Below, in pieces: positions 31,118 through 39,690 of a stretch of DNA of 64,000 nucleotides. The notes below the pieces were generated by a model. The model did not search any database and was not told the DNA's origin. It worked only from the letters and a program-made list of their open reading frames with translations. The translations under genes and the position numbers were made by a program. The DNA comes from Torulaspora globosa (Eukaryota > Ascomycota > Saccharomycetes > Saccharomycetales > Saccharomycetaceae), in NCBI RefSeq assembly GCF_014133895.1, contig NC_050732.1, positions 124,001 through 188,000 on the forward strand, read 5' to 3'. Numbering within the stretch: position 1 is the stretch's first letter; each line of letters opens with the position of its first letter.

Positions 31118-32494
31118 TCAGCGCTTCTTCTTTTCACTAACGTAGCCCAGATTGGTGAGTCTCTCTGGAAGCGTTGGGTGGGAGTAGTGGTAGCTCGAGT
31201 AGAGCGGGTCGACGTTCATTGTGGACAAATTTTTGATCTGTAGGTTGATCAACGCTTGACATAGTTGCTTGGAGAAACCAAGACCTCTTGCGTATGCATC
31301 CGCTTGGAACTCATGCAGTCTTGACACAAGACTCATTACGAATTGCATGAAGCACTCCATTGGGGTCAGTAAGTCACTGAACAGCATGAATCCCACAATG
31401 ATAGGCCATTCTGGAGTAAACACTTTGGAAGAAGAGCTGAGAACAGAGCCTGGAGCGCCGATGAAGAATCCGAAATCGTTGTAGAGCGACAGGTTACGGT
31501 AGACGCCGATGAAAAGGGAAAAGATGACAAAGACGTGCACTTGGCTGAACAGGATCATGTTTAGTATGTGGTTTTTCTGCCAGTGGCCTATCTCATGGGC
31601 CAAAACCGCGGTGATCTCCTGCACAGAACTCTCGTTCACCAAGGTATCGAAAAGGACGATTCTCTTGCTCGTGAAGGGCAAGCCAGTGAAATATGCGTTC
31701 GAATGCGAGGATCTCTTGGAGCCGTCGATGACGAAGATCTGATCCAAGGGGAACCCAACGCTCTTGGCCAAGTTCTCAATAGATGTCTTCAGCTCTCCGT
31801 CTTCCAAAGGCGTGAACTTGTTGAACAGGGGCATAATGTACATTGGCACCAAGACCATGGCCAGGACCTGCACAGCGAAGGTAAACAAACAGATGTACCA
31901 CAGGAAGTTGGTCTCGAATTTTTCAAAGATCTTCAAGAACCCGTATAAGATGGGGCCGCCGAGAGCATGGCTCAACGCCACGCTCTTAACCATATCAGTG
32001 ATCCATAGTTTGACAGTCAACTTGTTGAAGCCAAATTTTTCTTCCAGAACAAAATGTTGGTAGTACGATGTGGGGATATCCAGGATCGTCGACAGGTTGC
32101 TCAACACGCTCAAGAAGCACAAGCTTTGAGCCACGGTTGAAACCGCATGGAACTTAGCTGGCAAAATAAAGTTGGCCAGCTGCACACCGAACTTCCACAG
32201 ACGTGGAAACGCATCTATCTTGATAAACACCAGTTTCTGCACCAATTCGTACACGTCCACGACCACTGAGAACTTTGCCTTGGCTCTCGAGTATTCCTCG
32301 GACTTCAGAAACGTCTCGTCATCGATCTCGTTCTCCAACACCTTGGGTAGCGTTTTCTTGGAAAGAACCTTATACTGACGATACGTAAGATAAGTTTCAA
32401 ACACAAATTTACCGATCGAAATCCCAGCAATGATGCTTTTAAAGGGGATATCCGGCTTGTCCAACAAACCCTGCACCTGATCAAACACGGTCAT
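31118..32494 (-). CDS. STE24: CAAX prenyl protease Ste24
   Basis: The 458-residue integral membrane zinc protease of the ER and inner nuclear membrane trims the C-terminal AAX and later cleaves the N-terminus of a-factor precursor; it also clears clogged translocons. The HEXXH zinc motif reads HEIGHWQKNH (H300, E301, H304), and the third ligand region is EFQADAYARGLG. Several long hydrophobic segments and the dilysine-type end EKKKR agree with S. cerevisiae Ste24. The frame begins five codons earlier at GTG; the first ATG is 32494. TDA4 follows in the same orientation 190 bp away, as YJR116W-YJR117W. A Reb1 site is present 94 bp upstream of the start. Confidence 0.97.
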   Translation of the reverse strand: MTVFDQVQGLLDKPDIPFKSIIAGISIGKFVFETYLTYRQYKVLSKKTLPKVLENEIDDETFLKSEEYSRAKAKFSVVVDVYELVQKLVFIKIDAFPRLWKFGVQLANFILPAKFHAVSTVAQSLCFLSVLSNLSTILDIPTSYYQHFVLEEKFGFNKLTVKLWITDMVKSVALSHALGGPILYGFLKIFEKFETNFLWYICLFTFAVQVLAMVLVPMYIMPLFNKFTPLEDGELKTSIENLAKSVGFPLDQIFVIDGSKRSSHSNAYFTGLPFTSKRIVLFDTLVNESSVQEITAVLAHEIGHWQKNHILNMILFSQVHVFVIFSLFIGVYRNLSLYNDFGFFIGAPGSVLSSSSKVFTPEWPIIVGFMLFSDLLTPMECFMQFVMSLVSRLHEFQADAYARGLGFSKQLCQALINLQIKNLSTMNVDPLYSSYHYSHPTLPERLTNLGYVSEKKKR

Positions 32495-32586
32495 CAGCCA
32501 GCAGCGCACTTAACGACCTCTTGATGCGCTCAAAGCCCAGTATTTGCCGTCTTGTTGAAGCCAGTTCGAAGAACTCAGCTATATTG

Positions 32587-32593
32587 TTACCCG
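32587..32593 (+). promoter_or_regulatory. Reb1-type site upstream of STE24
   Basis: TTACCCG, the Reb1 core, lies 94 bp before the STE24 start in the 190-bp spacer between TDA4 and STE24. Reb1 clears nucleosomes from promoters and can also block readthrough from the upstream gene, either of which would fit here. Confidence 0.55.
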
Positions 32594-32684
32594 CAAACGG
32601 TGCTAATGCCTGGATGAGAAGGGCTAACTGAGATGGAACCGGCCTCAATGCGGTGAGATGGGCTCTCTATATGGCTACTTATGG

Positions 32685-33512
32685 CTACATTGACTTGGCG
32701 GCCCTCGAGGAACCGTTGGCCATCTTCTTGGCGAGTTTTAGCATCTTGTAGAACCAGAACAGGTTCAAGGTGTTCAGGATCATGTTCAATGCGCACAGAA
32801 TGGCCGACTGAATGACGGGAAGCGCAGTTCTGACCTTCCACATCTGGAATGCGAGGATTGACACCCCTACGAAACCCCACAGGATGCGTACGGAGAAGAA
32901 AGTGACCAGCAGCAGCAGCCCGTTGAGCGCGTTCACCCACATCGGAACCACGGGCTTCGAGGCGCCCCGGGACAGCTGTGCTATGAACCAGTTGTTGTTG
33001 ACAAACGGCGTGCTGGCCTCGAAGAGCAGGAACTTGGGAACCCACGCCTGGCAGAATGGCTTCAGGCTCAACATGAACACGTACAGCGAACTCGCTGCGT
33101 GTGCCAGAAACTCAAACCCGTACAGGTTGAAATGGCGGACGCAGACCAGCAAATCCCACAGAAAGTACCCGACGGCCAGCGCCGACGCCAGGCACACCAG
33201 CTCGTTGCGGTACGTCACCACGTTCAAGTCCATCGGCAAGAACAGCGTCGGAGCGATGGTGTAGAACGTCACCAGACATTGCACGCTCGAGACTGTGTGG
33301 ATATCGAAGTCGATCCGCGTCTTAGCGTCCCTGATCGACCTGTATCTCTCGCGAAACACCAACCTGTTGAACCACGGCGCCACATACGCATACACAACCT
33401 GGTAGAACACCAGCGACCCTATAATTTCATGGCCATGCAAAAGATACAAGTTATCAGAGTTAGGGAACAGCGAAAACCGCAGGAACGGATCCTCCTTGAG
33501 CAGACCTATCAT
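32685..33512 (-). CDS. TDA4: TLC-domain membrane protein Tda4
   Basis: The 275-residue protein has about seven hydrophobic segments and belongs to the TRAM-LAG1-CLN8 (TLC) family. Shared features with S. cerevisiae Tda4 are YHEIIG-type sequence near the N-terminus (here HGHEIIGS), DIHTVSSVQC, GYFLWDL, FEASTPFVNNNWFI and LNLFWFYKMLKLAKKM at the end. The biochemical role of Tda4 is not known; TLC proteins include ceramide synthases, but the HH active-site pair of those enzymes is not evident here. The open frame begins at a non-ATG codon; the first ATG is 33512. It is divergent from ADO1. The DNA is GC-richer than its neighbours. Confidence 0.9.
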   Translation of the reverse strand: MIGLLKEDPFLRFSLFPNSDNLYLLHGHEIIGSLVFYQVVYAYVAPWFNRLVFRERYRSIRDAKTRIDFDIHTVSSVQCLVTFYTIAPTLFLPMDLNVVTYRNELVCLASALAVGYFLWDLLVCVRHFNLYGFEFLAHAASSLYVFMLSLKPFCQAWVPKFLLFEASTPFVNNNWFIAQLSRGASKPVVPMWVNALNGLLLLVTFFSVRILWGFVGVSILAFQMWKVRTALPVIQSAILCALNMILNTLNLFWFYKMLKLAKKMANGSSRAAKSM

Positions 33513-33882
33513 CGCCACGGGCACACCAGTCTCTCGACGGCAGAACAACCAGTTGGCTACCTTTGTCTACACTTTGTCCACTTTTTCATCCGTCCTACTA
33601 CAGGCCTTCTTTGAAAGAACACACTGCGAGAAACACACAGACGGCAGCCACTGCAAGACAGCTCACCTCGGTCCGTGAGACGCCCACTGGCACTCGCGAA
33701 ATGACTCTACTCGCTGCAGCGGGCAGCTTACTGGGCCTCCAGCTAAACGAAGATGGCAGTTGGGTGAGGTCACGTGACCTTTAAATTTTCACAGCCTAAG
33801 AGATTTGACGGTGAAGAGGTCGACCAGGTCGACGAAGAGCAGCGATTGCCAGCCATTGAGAGGTCCAATACGCTGTTTTAAG
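33513..33882. promoter_or_regulatory. Divergent promoter TDA4-ADO1
   Basis: The 370-bp spacer separates two divergent starts. It contains a 14-bp perfect palindrome around CACGTG at 33767-33780, nearer ADO1. No other gene is recognised; the short ORFs in the spacer extend into TDA4 and look like shadows. Confidence 0.6.
33767..33780. promoter_or_regulatory. Palindromic Cbf1-type E-box upstream of ADO1
   Basis: AGGTCACGTGACCT reads the same on both strands and contains the Cbf1 core TCACGTGA. It lies 103 bp before the ADO1 start. Cbf1 with Met4 controls sulfur and methyl-cycle genes; ADO1 removes adenosine made in that cycle, so the match is meaningful. Pho4 could also bind CACGTG. Confidence 0.65.
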
Positions 33883-34911
33883 ATGTCTGGAGTGTCGCCT
33901 CAGTTGGTTTGTTTGGGTAACCCGTTGTTGGATTACCAGGCCACCGTTTCTCCCGAATATTTGAAGAAATATGGATTGAAGGCCGATGATGCGATCTTGG
34001 TCGACGCTAAATCCGGCGATCCAAAGATGGCGATCTTCGAGGAGATGTTGGGGTTCGACGATGTGAAGTTTGTTGCGGGCGGTGCTGCTCAGAACACCGC
34101 CAGAGGCGCGGCGTACGTCCTGGGCCGCAACCAGGTCGGCTACTTTGGGTCCGTTGGCGAGGACAAGTATTCTGAGAGATTGCTGCAGGAGAACAACGCC
34201 GCAGGCGTGGTTTCTCTGTATCAGTTCCAGAAGGAGATCGGCACTGGCAAATGTGCTGCGATGATCAACGGCCACTACAGGTCGATGGTGACCGACCTGG
34301 GTGCTGCGAACCATTTCACGCCAGACCACCTGGATAGGCACTGGGACGTCGTCGAGAAGGCCAAGCTCTTCTACGTCGGGGGTTTCCACTTGACCGTGTC
34401 TCCAGAGGCCATTTTGAAGTTGAGCAAGCATGCTCAGGAGACAGGCAAGCCTTTTGTGTTGAATTTGAGCGCTCCGTTCATCCCGCAATTCTTCAAGGGC
34501 CCATTGGAGCAGGTGTTGCCATACACCACTTATGTGATCGGTAACGAGTCCGAGGCAGCATCGTACGCCGAGTCGTTCGGGCTGCCCGCCGACCAGAGAG
34601 ACTTGGTTTCGATCGCCAAGCACATCGTCGGTGACTCCAAGGACAGGACCGTCGTTTTCACCCAGGGTCTCGACCCTACCGTCGTTTACTCTGCGCAGGG
34701 TGCCAAGAGCTACCCGGTGAGACCTTTGGAGAGCAGCAAGATTGTTGACACGAACGGGGCCGGAGATGCGTTTGCCGGCGGCTTCATGGCTGCGTTGACC
34801 CAGGGCAAACCGCTTGAAACTGCCATTGACATGGGCCAATGGCTGGCTGCTTTGTCCATCCAAGAGGTCGGGCCTTCGTACCCAAAGAGCAAGCTTGAGT
34901 ACCAAGCTTAG
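33883..34911 (+). CDS. ADO1: Adenosine kinase
   Basis: The 342-residue PfkB-family sugar kinase converts adenosine to AMP in the cytoplasm, clearing the adenosine released when S-adenosylhomocysteine is hydrolysed. The N-terminal motif is VCLGNPLLDYQA, the glycine-rich FVAGGAAQNTARGAAY forms the substrate pocket, and the PfkB signature DTNGAGDAFAGGFMA carries the catalytic aspartate. It ends in SYPKSKLEYQA. The frame continues 26 codons upstream, but the family start is the ATG at 33883 (MSGVSPQLVCLG). Codon use suggests high expression. ECM27 follows in tandem, as YJR105W-YJR106W. Confidence 0.98.
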   Translation: MSGVSPQLVCLGNPLLDYQATVSPEYLKKYGLKADDAILVDAKSGDPKMAIFEEMLGFDDVKFVAGGAAQNTARGAAYVLGRNQVGYFGSVGEDKYSERLLQENNAAGVVSLYQFQKEIGTGKCAAMINGHYRSMVTDLGAANHFTPDHLDRHWDVVEKAKLFYVGGFHLTVSPEAILKLSKHAQETGKPFVLNLSAPFIPQFFKGPLEQVLPYTTYVIGNESEAASYAESFGLPADQRDLVSIAKHIVGDSKDRTVVFTQGLDPTVVYSAQGAKSYPVRPLESSKIVDTNGAGDAFAGGFMAALTQGKPLETAIDMGQWLAALSIQEVGPSYPKSKLEYQA

Positions 34912-35093
34912 TGATACAGGTTTGAGATTTATTCACCTTCTTATTTAGAATTTATTCCTATATTCAAGATTTATACTTACTTCTTCAATCATGTGTGCTC
35001 TAGCTTATAGCTAGCTTATAGTGGCCCAACCTTATGATATCTTGCAGTGATCGGGAACAGAACGACAGGTGAGCGCAGTTGGAAAGCAGATAG

Positions 35094-37088
35094 ATGATGG
35101 AATGGGCCATCAAACTATCTCATCCGCATCTTCTGTACTCTGAAACGTCACTCTCACTGGGATTCGCTCTCGCAAGCACTTTCCATGTTGTTCTTTGCTT
35201 TGTTCTGCTAGGTTTAGCTGCATCTGAATACCTGTGTCCCAATGTCGCAAAGCTGGCAGAGATCACTGGCCATGGAAATGGGCCATTGATGGCGGTGCTT
35301 CTTGCCTGGTGCAATTGCTCCCCCGATCTGTTTTCAAACTTCATGAGCTGGACTTCCACTAGTACTCCCTCTAGCGGTGTTGCGCTATCGGTCGGTGAAG
35401 TTTTGGGGGCTTGTGGGATTATACTGTGTGTCGTGGAGGGTTCCATATTTGTTATAATGTCCTCTGCACAGCTTGAGCTCTCCAGCGGCCAGAAATTGAA
35501 TGTACTAAGAGATCTGGCGTTTACGCTAGTGGCAATATTGCTTCTATTGTATCTGAGTATCCGGCAGAAGATATCGGCGTTGGATTGCCTGGTAATGCTA
35601 ACAATCTACGTATCGTACCTGTTCGCTAAATTCAAATGGAGGATAGGTGAGGGCCAGGAGACAGAATTTGACAATGGGGATGAGAACTATCGAGGCCAGG
35701 AATTGGATGGAGCCAATCTGCCGAGCAGAATCAAGCCGAGCTTAATCTCAGCGATGGAAATAAACGACATATTATCTATGCTGCAGAGCTCAAGGACCGC
35801 CTCCACCAGGTCGCAGGGAGAATTAATGACTTTAAATGCGGAGGACAATGCCTTCACCGTTTTGGAGGAAGCCAGGCCTTCGACCGAACCGCTGAGACAA
35901 TCTGATGTCAGTGAATTTCAAGAATTGCCAAGAAGTTCTCCAGCGGCCTTTGGTCCCTACTTCGATAATCCTGAGCAGCAAGACGGGGAGATGCTCATTG
36001 AAATACCATTAGTGAAAAGAAGAGGGGGAATACAGAAATGGAAGAGAGGTTTTTTTAAGCTGTTCGTTCCACACCTTTTAAACTTTCGGCAGAAATCCGC
36101 GATTGATGCCATCTTATCAGTGTGCACCGCACCGTTTGCTACGTTATTGCGCCTAGCTTGTCCCCAAACTACCAACATCTTAGAAGTTGACAACAACACT
36201 GGGAAATATACTGCTACAAACGTAGACATAACTTTGCTGTTCGTGCAATCGATATTTTGTCCGGTTTTCTCATTTGCTGTCATTTCCTGTATAATGGCCA
36301 AAGGTATGTCATTCATGCTATGGATTTTGTCATTTCTCGCAGCTGCTTGCCTATTTTTTCTGGCGCTAATATTCTACAGATCCTTGTTGTCCTTTAACAG
36401 GTTTTCGCTGTTGCAACCATCATGGAATGTAGCTTCTGATTCAGACGAGCTTGGCGATGAAAGAAGGATGGTTGAGAAGCTAGGCAATGTGATTAGCATG
36501 ATTTTCCTTTCGTTTGGGATAGTCAATGCCACCCTTTGCATATCACTGATCGCCAACTCTTTGATCGAGCTCCTAGAGATATATCAGCGCATCACGAAGG
36601 CCTCTCAGGCAATTCTGGGATTGACACTTTTCGCCTGGGGGAATTCTGTTGGCGATCTCATTTCCAACATTGCTATGTGCAGACTTTACCGCAAGAAACC
36701 TCAGGCTGTGGGGCAAAACGTTGGTAAAATCGCCACCAAGTTCTTCCTCATATCATGCACTTCCTGTATTGGTGGAGTGTTACTCAATTCCATGGGTGGC
36801 ATTGGCCTAAGCGGTCTTATATCCATGACATTCGTTCACCAAAGCTCTAATAAATGGTTATTTCTGAGGGCAGTTGACTTACACGATGGTGAACACTCCC
36901 ATAACTATAAGCTGATAATATCTTGCGCAGCTATTATTCTTCAAACTATTCTATTGGCAATTTTCTTCGGAGCTTCTGGACGATTACACAATTACGTTAG
37001 AGGTAAGATGCGAATAGCGGGGCTATGTATGTGCAGCATTTGGGCGATAGCCACAACCTGTAATGTTTTGTTGGAGATATTGCAATGA
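35094..37088 (+). CDS. ECM27: Sodium/calcium-exchanger-type protein Ecm27
   Basis: The 664-residue membrane protein belongs to the cation/calcium exchanger family and is placed in the ER, with a role in calcium balance. Two sets of about five to six hydrophobic segments flank a hydrophilic loop at roughly residues 190-330. Alpha-1 repeat: LLAWCNCSPDLFSNFMSW ... SVGEVLGACGIIL; alpha-2 repeat: FAWGNSVGDLISNIAMCRLY ... GGVLLNSMGGIGLSG. These carry the acidic residues that bind the ion. Two ATGs stand side by side (35094 and 35097); the second aligns with S. cerevisiae MDWAI as MEWAI. The protein is about 60 residues shorter than in S. cerevisiae, mostly in the loop. Convergent with GPA2. Confidence 0.95.
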   Translation: MMEWAIKLSHPHLLYSETSLSLGFALASTFHVVLCFVLLGLAASEYLCPNVAKLAEITGHGNGPLMAVLLAWCNCSPDLFSNFMSWTSTSTPSSGVALSVGEVLGACGIILCVVEGSIFVIMSSAQLELSSGQKLNVLRDLAFTLVAILLLLYLSIRQKISALDCLVMLTIYVSYLFAKFKWRIGEGQETEFDNGDENYRGQELDGANLPSRIKPSLISAMEINDILSMLQSSRTASTRSQGELMTLNAEDNAFTVLEEARPSTEPLRQSDVSEFQELPRSSPAAFGPYFDNPEQQDGEMLIEIPLVKRRGGIQKWKRGFFKLFVPHLLNFRQKSAIDAILSVCTAPFATLLRLACPQTTNILEVDNNTGKYTATNVDITLLFVQSIFCPVFSFAVISCIMAKGMSFMLWILSFLAAACLFFLALIFYRSLLSFNRFSLLQPSWNVASDSDELGDERRMVEKLGNVISMIFLSFGIVNATLCISLIANSLIELLEIYQRITKASQAILGLTLFAWGNSVGDLISNIAMCRLYRKKPQAVGQNVGKIATKFFLISCTSCIGGVLLNSMGGIGLSGLISMTFVHQSSNKWLFLRAVDLHDGEHSHNYKLIISCAAIILQTILLAIFFGASGRLHNYVRGKMRIAGLCMCSIWAIATTCNVLLEILQ

Positions 37089-37401
37089 CGGGCAGCAATA
37101 GTTGGGCCCAATAAGCCCAGTTGTCCGTCCGACCAGCGGGTAATGACGTTGTTTACAGAGTAGGTCAATGACACGATGACAAGCGCACATGCATGGAATC
37201 AACTAGAATGGTGTGCACCTTAGTATTGTTGTCGTGTGAATCATAACTTGGGCAAATTGTTAAAGTATTATCATTTTCCTCGAAATGTGGACTTCAAGTG
37301 CTAAACAATAAACATAACAAATTAGTTTAATTTCAGATTATATATAGTTTAACGTTTTGTTCGTTGCGAGCAGCGAACACTCTCATCAGCATCATTCATT
37401 C
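37089..37401. other. Convergent spacer ECM27-GPA2 with a Reb1 site
   Basis: The 313-bp spacer lies between two convergent stop codons. It holds AT-rich runs (about 37290-37350) suited to 3' end formation and a Reb1 core (CGGGTAA, 37137-37143) 49 bp after the ECM27 stop. No gene is seen. Confidence 0.5.
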
Positions 37402-38706
37402 TCATAATACACCAGAGTCTTTCAAAGTGTTCTCTAGTAAAGTCTCTTTTATCGCGGCGAATACCAGCTTAATATTTGACGTATCCGTAGCCTGTGTGAC
37501 ATGAGGATATATGTTTAAGTTGGCTCTATTCAGCCGCACAAATCTCCATAAGATATACTTGGCTGCTTTGTTTATATCCTGTCCTCCCGTATAGTCCGGG
37601 AAGTAGTTCTCCAAAGGTACCTTCTGGATTTTCTCAGCGAAAAGATCGATTTTGTTCAAGAACAGGACAACAGATGTGCGAGCGAACCACCTGCTATTCA
37701 CGACATTGTCATAAAGCACCAACGACTCCTGAAATCTATTTTGATCCTGATCCTCAAGCAACAATTGATCATATTCGGACAATGAGACGCAAAATATGAT
37801 CAAGGTGACATTATCAAAGCAGTGAATCCACTTTTTGCGCTCAGACCGTTGTCCACCAACATCGTATATATGTAGCTTCAAGTTTGATCCCAAGTCGAAT
37901 ACGCTATCAAATAAACCGGACGTCTTCTGTCTGGAACGTAAAATGTCTTGCTCATTAGGAATGTAGTCCGACCTCGCTATTCTAGTCAGATTTTCAAGGT
38001 AGTAGCTAGCAGAATCCATAAGATAAAATTCAGAGCGATGTTTCCCTTCTATCAGTTGCTGCGTTGAGGGCAAATTCCACAACTTTCTAAGAGTATCAGC
38101 GAGCTCTGCGGGGAACTGTACCAGGTTAGAGAGCGATTGATCACTTTCACTTTCAGACGGTTCTTTCTCTACCGGCTGAGATATTGCACCGTTCTCAGAA
38201 TTCTTTACCGTTGCATTTTCACCATCGGTCTTTCTGTCATCGTTTGCATCAAAGCGATAAAAGCCCTGCAAATCCTTCTCCGTTATTCCAGAGTCACTCT
38301 CCAATGACACTTCAAATTTTGTTCTCGCCTCTATTAGCTCTTTACCTATATCCAGAAGGTTTCTGAACACCACGGATCTGTATTCTAACAGTTCGTCCTG
38401 CGTGAAACCGTTCTGATGCAGGATCTTGAGTTGCTGTATAATCGTCGACTTACCACTTTCCCCGGCGCCAAGTAACAGTACCTTCACTTCTTCGTCCTTC
38501 TTGGACCTCTCGGAGCTGTTTGTTGCACTTACATCCGCCGGACAAGCGTGGTCGCCCTTCTCTACACGCGTATCGTTAGAGTCGCTGGATGTGGGGTTAT
38601 TTGATGGCCTGCCTTGCCCGCTGAGGACATTCTCTCGTCCCCCGTCTCTCTGCCGCGAAACAGCAGGCTCTGTTACCTCTGTATTCTTCGAACCGCAAAT
38701 ACCCAT
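37402..38706 (-). CDS. GPA2: G protein alpha subunit Gpa2 (glucose sensing)
   Basis: The 434-residue G-alpha couples the receptor Gpr1 to adenylate cyclase at the plasma membrane. The start MGICGS carries the glycine for myristoylation and a cysteine for palmitoylation. The P-loop GAGESGKST starts at about residue 80; DVGGQRSERKKWIHCFDNV, LFLNKIDLF and VTQATDTSN are the remaining guanine-binding motifs, and the C-terminus is LENTLKDSGVL, as in S. cerevisiae Gpa2. A variable insert of about 45 residues stands in the helical domain (about 148-195). The N-terminal extension before the P-loop is typical of Gpa2 and distinguishes it from Gpa1. Sst2, the RGS of the other yeast G-alpha, is encoded at the left of the window. 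Confidence 0.97.
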   Translation of the reverse strand: MGICGSKNTEVTEPAVSRQRDGGRENVLSGQGRPSNNPTSSDSNDTRVEKGDHACPADVSATNSSERSKKDEEVKVLLLGAGESGKSTIIQQLKILHQNGFTQDELLEYRSVVFRNLLDIGKELIEARTKFEVSLESDSGITEKDLQGFYRFDANDDRKTDGENATVKNSENGAISQPVEKEPSESESDQSLSNLVQFPAELADTLRKLWNLPSTQQLIEGKHRSEFYLMDSASYYLENLTRIARSDYIPNEQDILRSRQKTSGLFDSVFDLGSNLKLHIYDVGGQRSERKKWIHCFDNVTLIIFCVSLSEYDQLLLEDQDQNRFQESLVLYDNVVNSRWFARTSVVLFLNKIDLFAEKIQKVPLENYFPDYTGGQDINKAAKYILWRFVRLNRANLNIYPHVTQATDTSNIKLVFAAIKETLLENTLKDSGVL

Positions 38707-38783
38707 ATCCTGTCCGGATTAGTCCTTTGCGACCTTTTTTCGGTTCTGTCTCTGACTGTATACTCAATACCAACCAAGGAGGT

Positions 38784-39017
38784 TCAGTGACGATGAAATG
38801 CTTCTGCAGACTCCCTTTTATCAAGCTCGCTCATCCACTTCGCCACTGCAAGAATGCTCCCGTTAGAATTTTCGAACCCTTTCAATAGCCCGCTGAGGGA
38901 TTCCAAAGCCTGCGGACATTTCAAATCAAGCTTTCTAAGATGTCGCCACATTAAGAACATTCTGGCGTGCTTCTGCTCTTGCTCCCTGACGGCTGACGCC
39001 CTGAACCGTTTCCTCAT
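38784..39017 (-). CDS. Possible small protein, unrecognised
   Basis: An ATG-started frame of 77 codons encodes a basic, helix-forming protein (MRKRFRASAVREQEQKHARM ... LESLSGLLKGF ... VAKWMSELDKRE). The alternation of charged and aliphatic residues looks like real protein rather than chance. It has no signal peptide, membrane segment or known motif. An E-box lies 39 bp upstream of the ATG. Against it: it leaves only 77 bp for the GPA2 promoter, and I know no homologue. An in-frame stop lies 15 bp before the ATG. It could be a short orphan gene or the last exon of a spliced gene. Confidence 0.35.
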   Translation of the reverse strand: MRKRFRASAVREQEQKHARMFLMWRHLRKLDLKCPQALESLSGLLKGFENSNGSILAVAKWMSELDKRESAEAFHRH

Positions 39018-39055
39018 TGGGAAAAGCCGTCAGACTAGGTCGGCTGGAGTGCTGG

Positions 39056-39065
39056 GTCACGTGAC
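39056..39065. promoter_or_regulatory. Cbf1-type E-box
   Basis: GTCACGTGAC is a perfect 10-bp palindrome with the Cbf1 core. It lies between the two doubtful small ORFs and 350 bp upstream of GPA2. The flanks are not AT-rich, so it is not a centromere CDEI element. Confidence 0.45.
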
Positions 39066-39227
39066 ACCAATTATCACCAACTAACGACACGAGTCTCATC
39101 GAGACCACTGGCCCATAGTATCGCTTACGGCTTTCTAGCAGACCAATTTTCGGTCTAGATCGCCTCTGTAGCTCCAATTCTGTCCTCGCTCCACTCAAGA
39201 AGATAGCCGCCGAAGGCGCCGCGCCCT

Positions 39228-39473
39228 TCACTGCCGCGACCTCTTATTGCCTTCCACCTCGCCTGGAGCACTCCGTTTCTGCTGACGACCATTACCAGCA
39301 TTGTCCAATGGTTTTAAGGTAGGCAGCGGCTCTAGTGGTAGACTTCTTTGGTAGAATTCGTCATCTGCTTCTCTTTGCCGCCGTTGTGCCTCCTGCTCCT
39401 CCAGCAGTGTGCCAGCAGACAGGGAGCTTTTCTCGCGGTGCCAATCCTCGTAAACGTCTCCCATACCGTCCAT
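39228..39473 (-). CDS. Possible small charged protein, unrecognised
   Basis: An ATG-started frame of 81 codons encodes a very hydrophilic protein, acidic in the first half (MDGMGDVYEDWHREK, EEQEAQRRQREADDEF) and basic at the end (NKRSRQ, nuclear-signal-like). It is divergent from PAM17 with 217 bp between starts, an arrangement that suits a real gene. I know no homologue. The bases GTATGG seven bases after the ATG resemble a yeast 5' splice site, so a short first exon is conceivable, but no TACTAAC branch point follows on this strand. Confidence 0.35.
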   Translation of the reverse strand: MDGMGDVYEDWHREKSSLSAGTLLEEQEAQRRQREADDEFYQRSLPLEPLPTLKPLDNAGNGRQQKRSAPGEVEGNKRSRQ

Positions 39474-39565
39474 GGCGCGAGCCTCTTGTCACTGAGACGC
39501 CTCTTGAAGTGGTTACTAGATGTCGTCCCGAGAATGCCGCCTTATATAGGCGCCCTGTCTTCTTG

Positions 39566-39573
39566 TTACCCGG
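39566..39573 (+). promoter_or_regulatory. Reb1 site upstream of PAM17
   Basis: TTACCCGG is a full Reb1 site about 120 bp before the PAM17 start. It lies in the only promoter-sized gap next to the gene and would serve PAM17 and possibly the divergent small ORF. Confidence 0.6.
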
Positions 39574-39690
39574 ACTGAACCAGAATCCGGCACAGTATAT
39601 GCCAAGGCTCTTAGAGAGATATAATACTGAAATGACGGGTGATGAAGGAAAGAAGGGGCGTCTCAGGTCTTCAGGTTACTATCACAGGCG

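Larger units (their letters stand above)
38707..39690. other. GPA2-PAM17 interval with two doubtful small ORFs
   Basis: This 984-bp interval joins the YER/YJR-type region to the YKR/YJL-type region. It contains two minus-strand ORFs with ATG starts (39017-38784 and 39473-39228), an E-box at 39056-39065 and a Reb1 site at 39566-39573. I could not recognise either ORF, nor find convincing splice signals joining them. Confidence 0.5.

Noticed and set aside
33805..34905. Long minus-strand ORF antisense to ADO1
   Set aside because: It mirrors a highly biased, GC-rich coding sequence; such antisense frames are a codon-use artefact, and ADO1 is certain.
39056..39065. CDEI-like GTCACGTGAC as part of a centromere
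   Set aside because: No AT-rich CDEII of about 80 bp and no CDEIII follow on either side; the same applies to 33767-33780.
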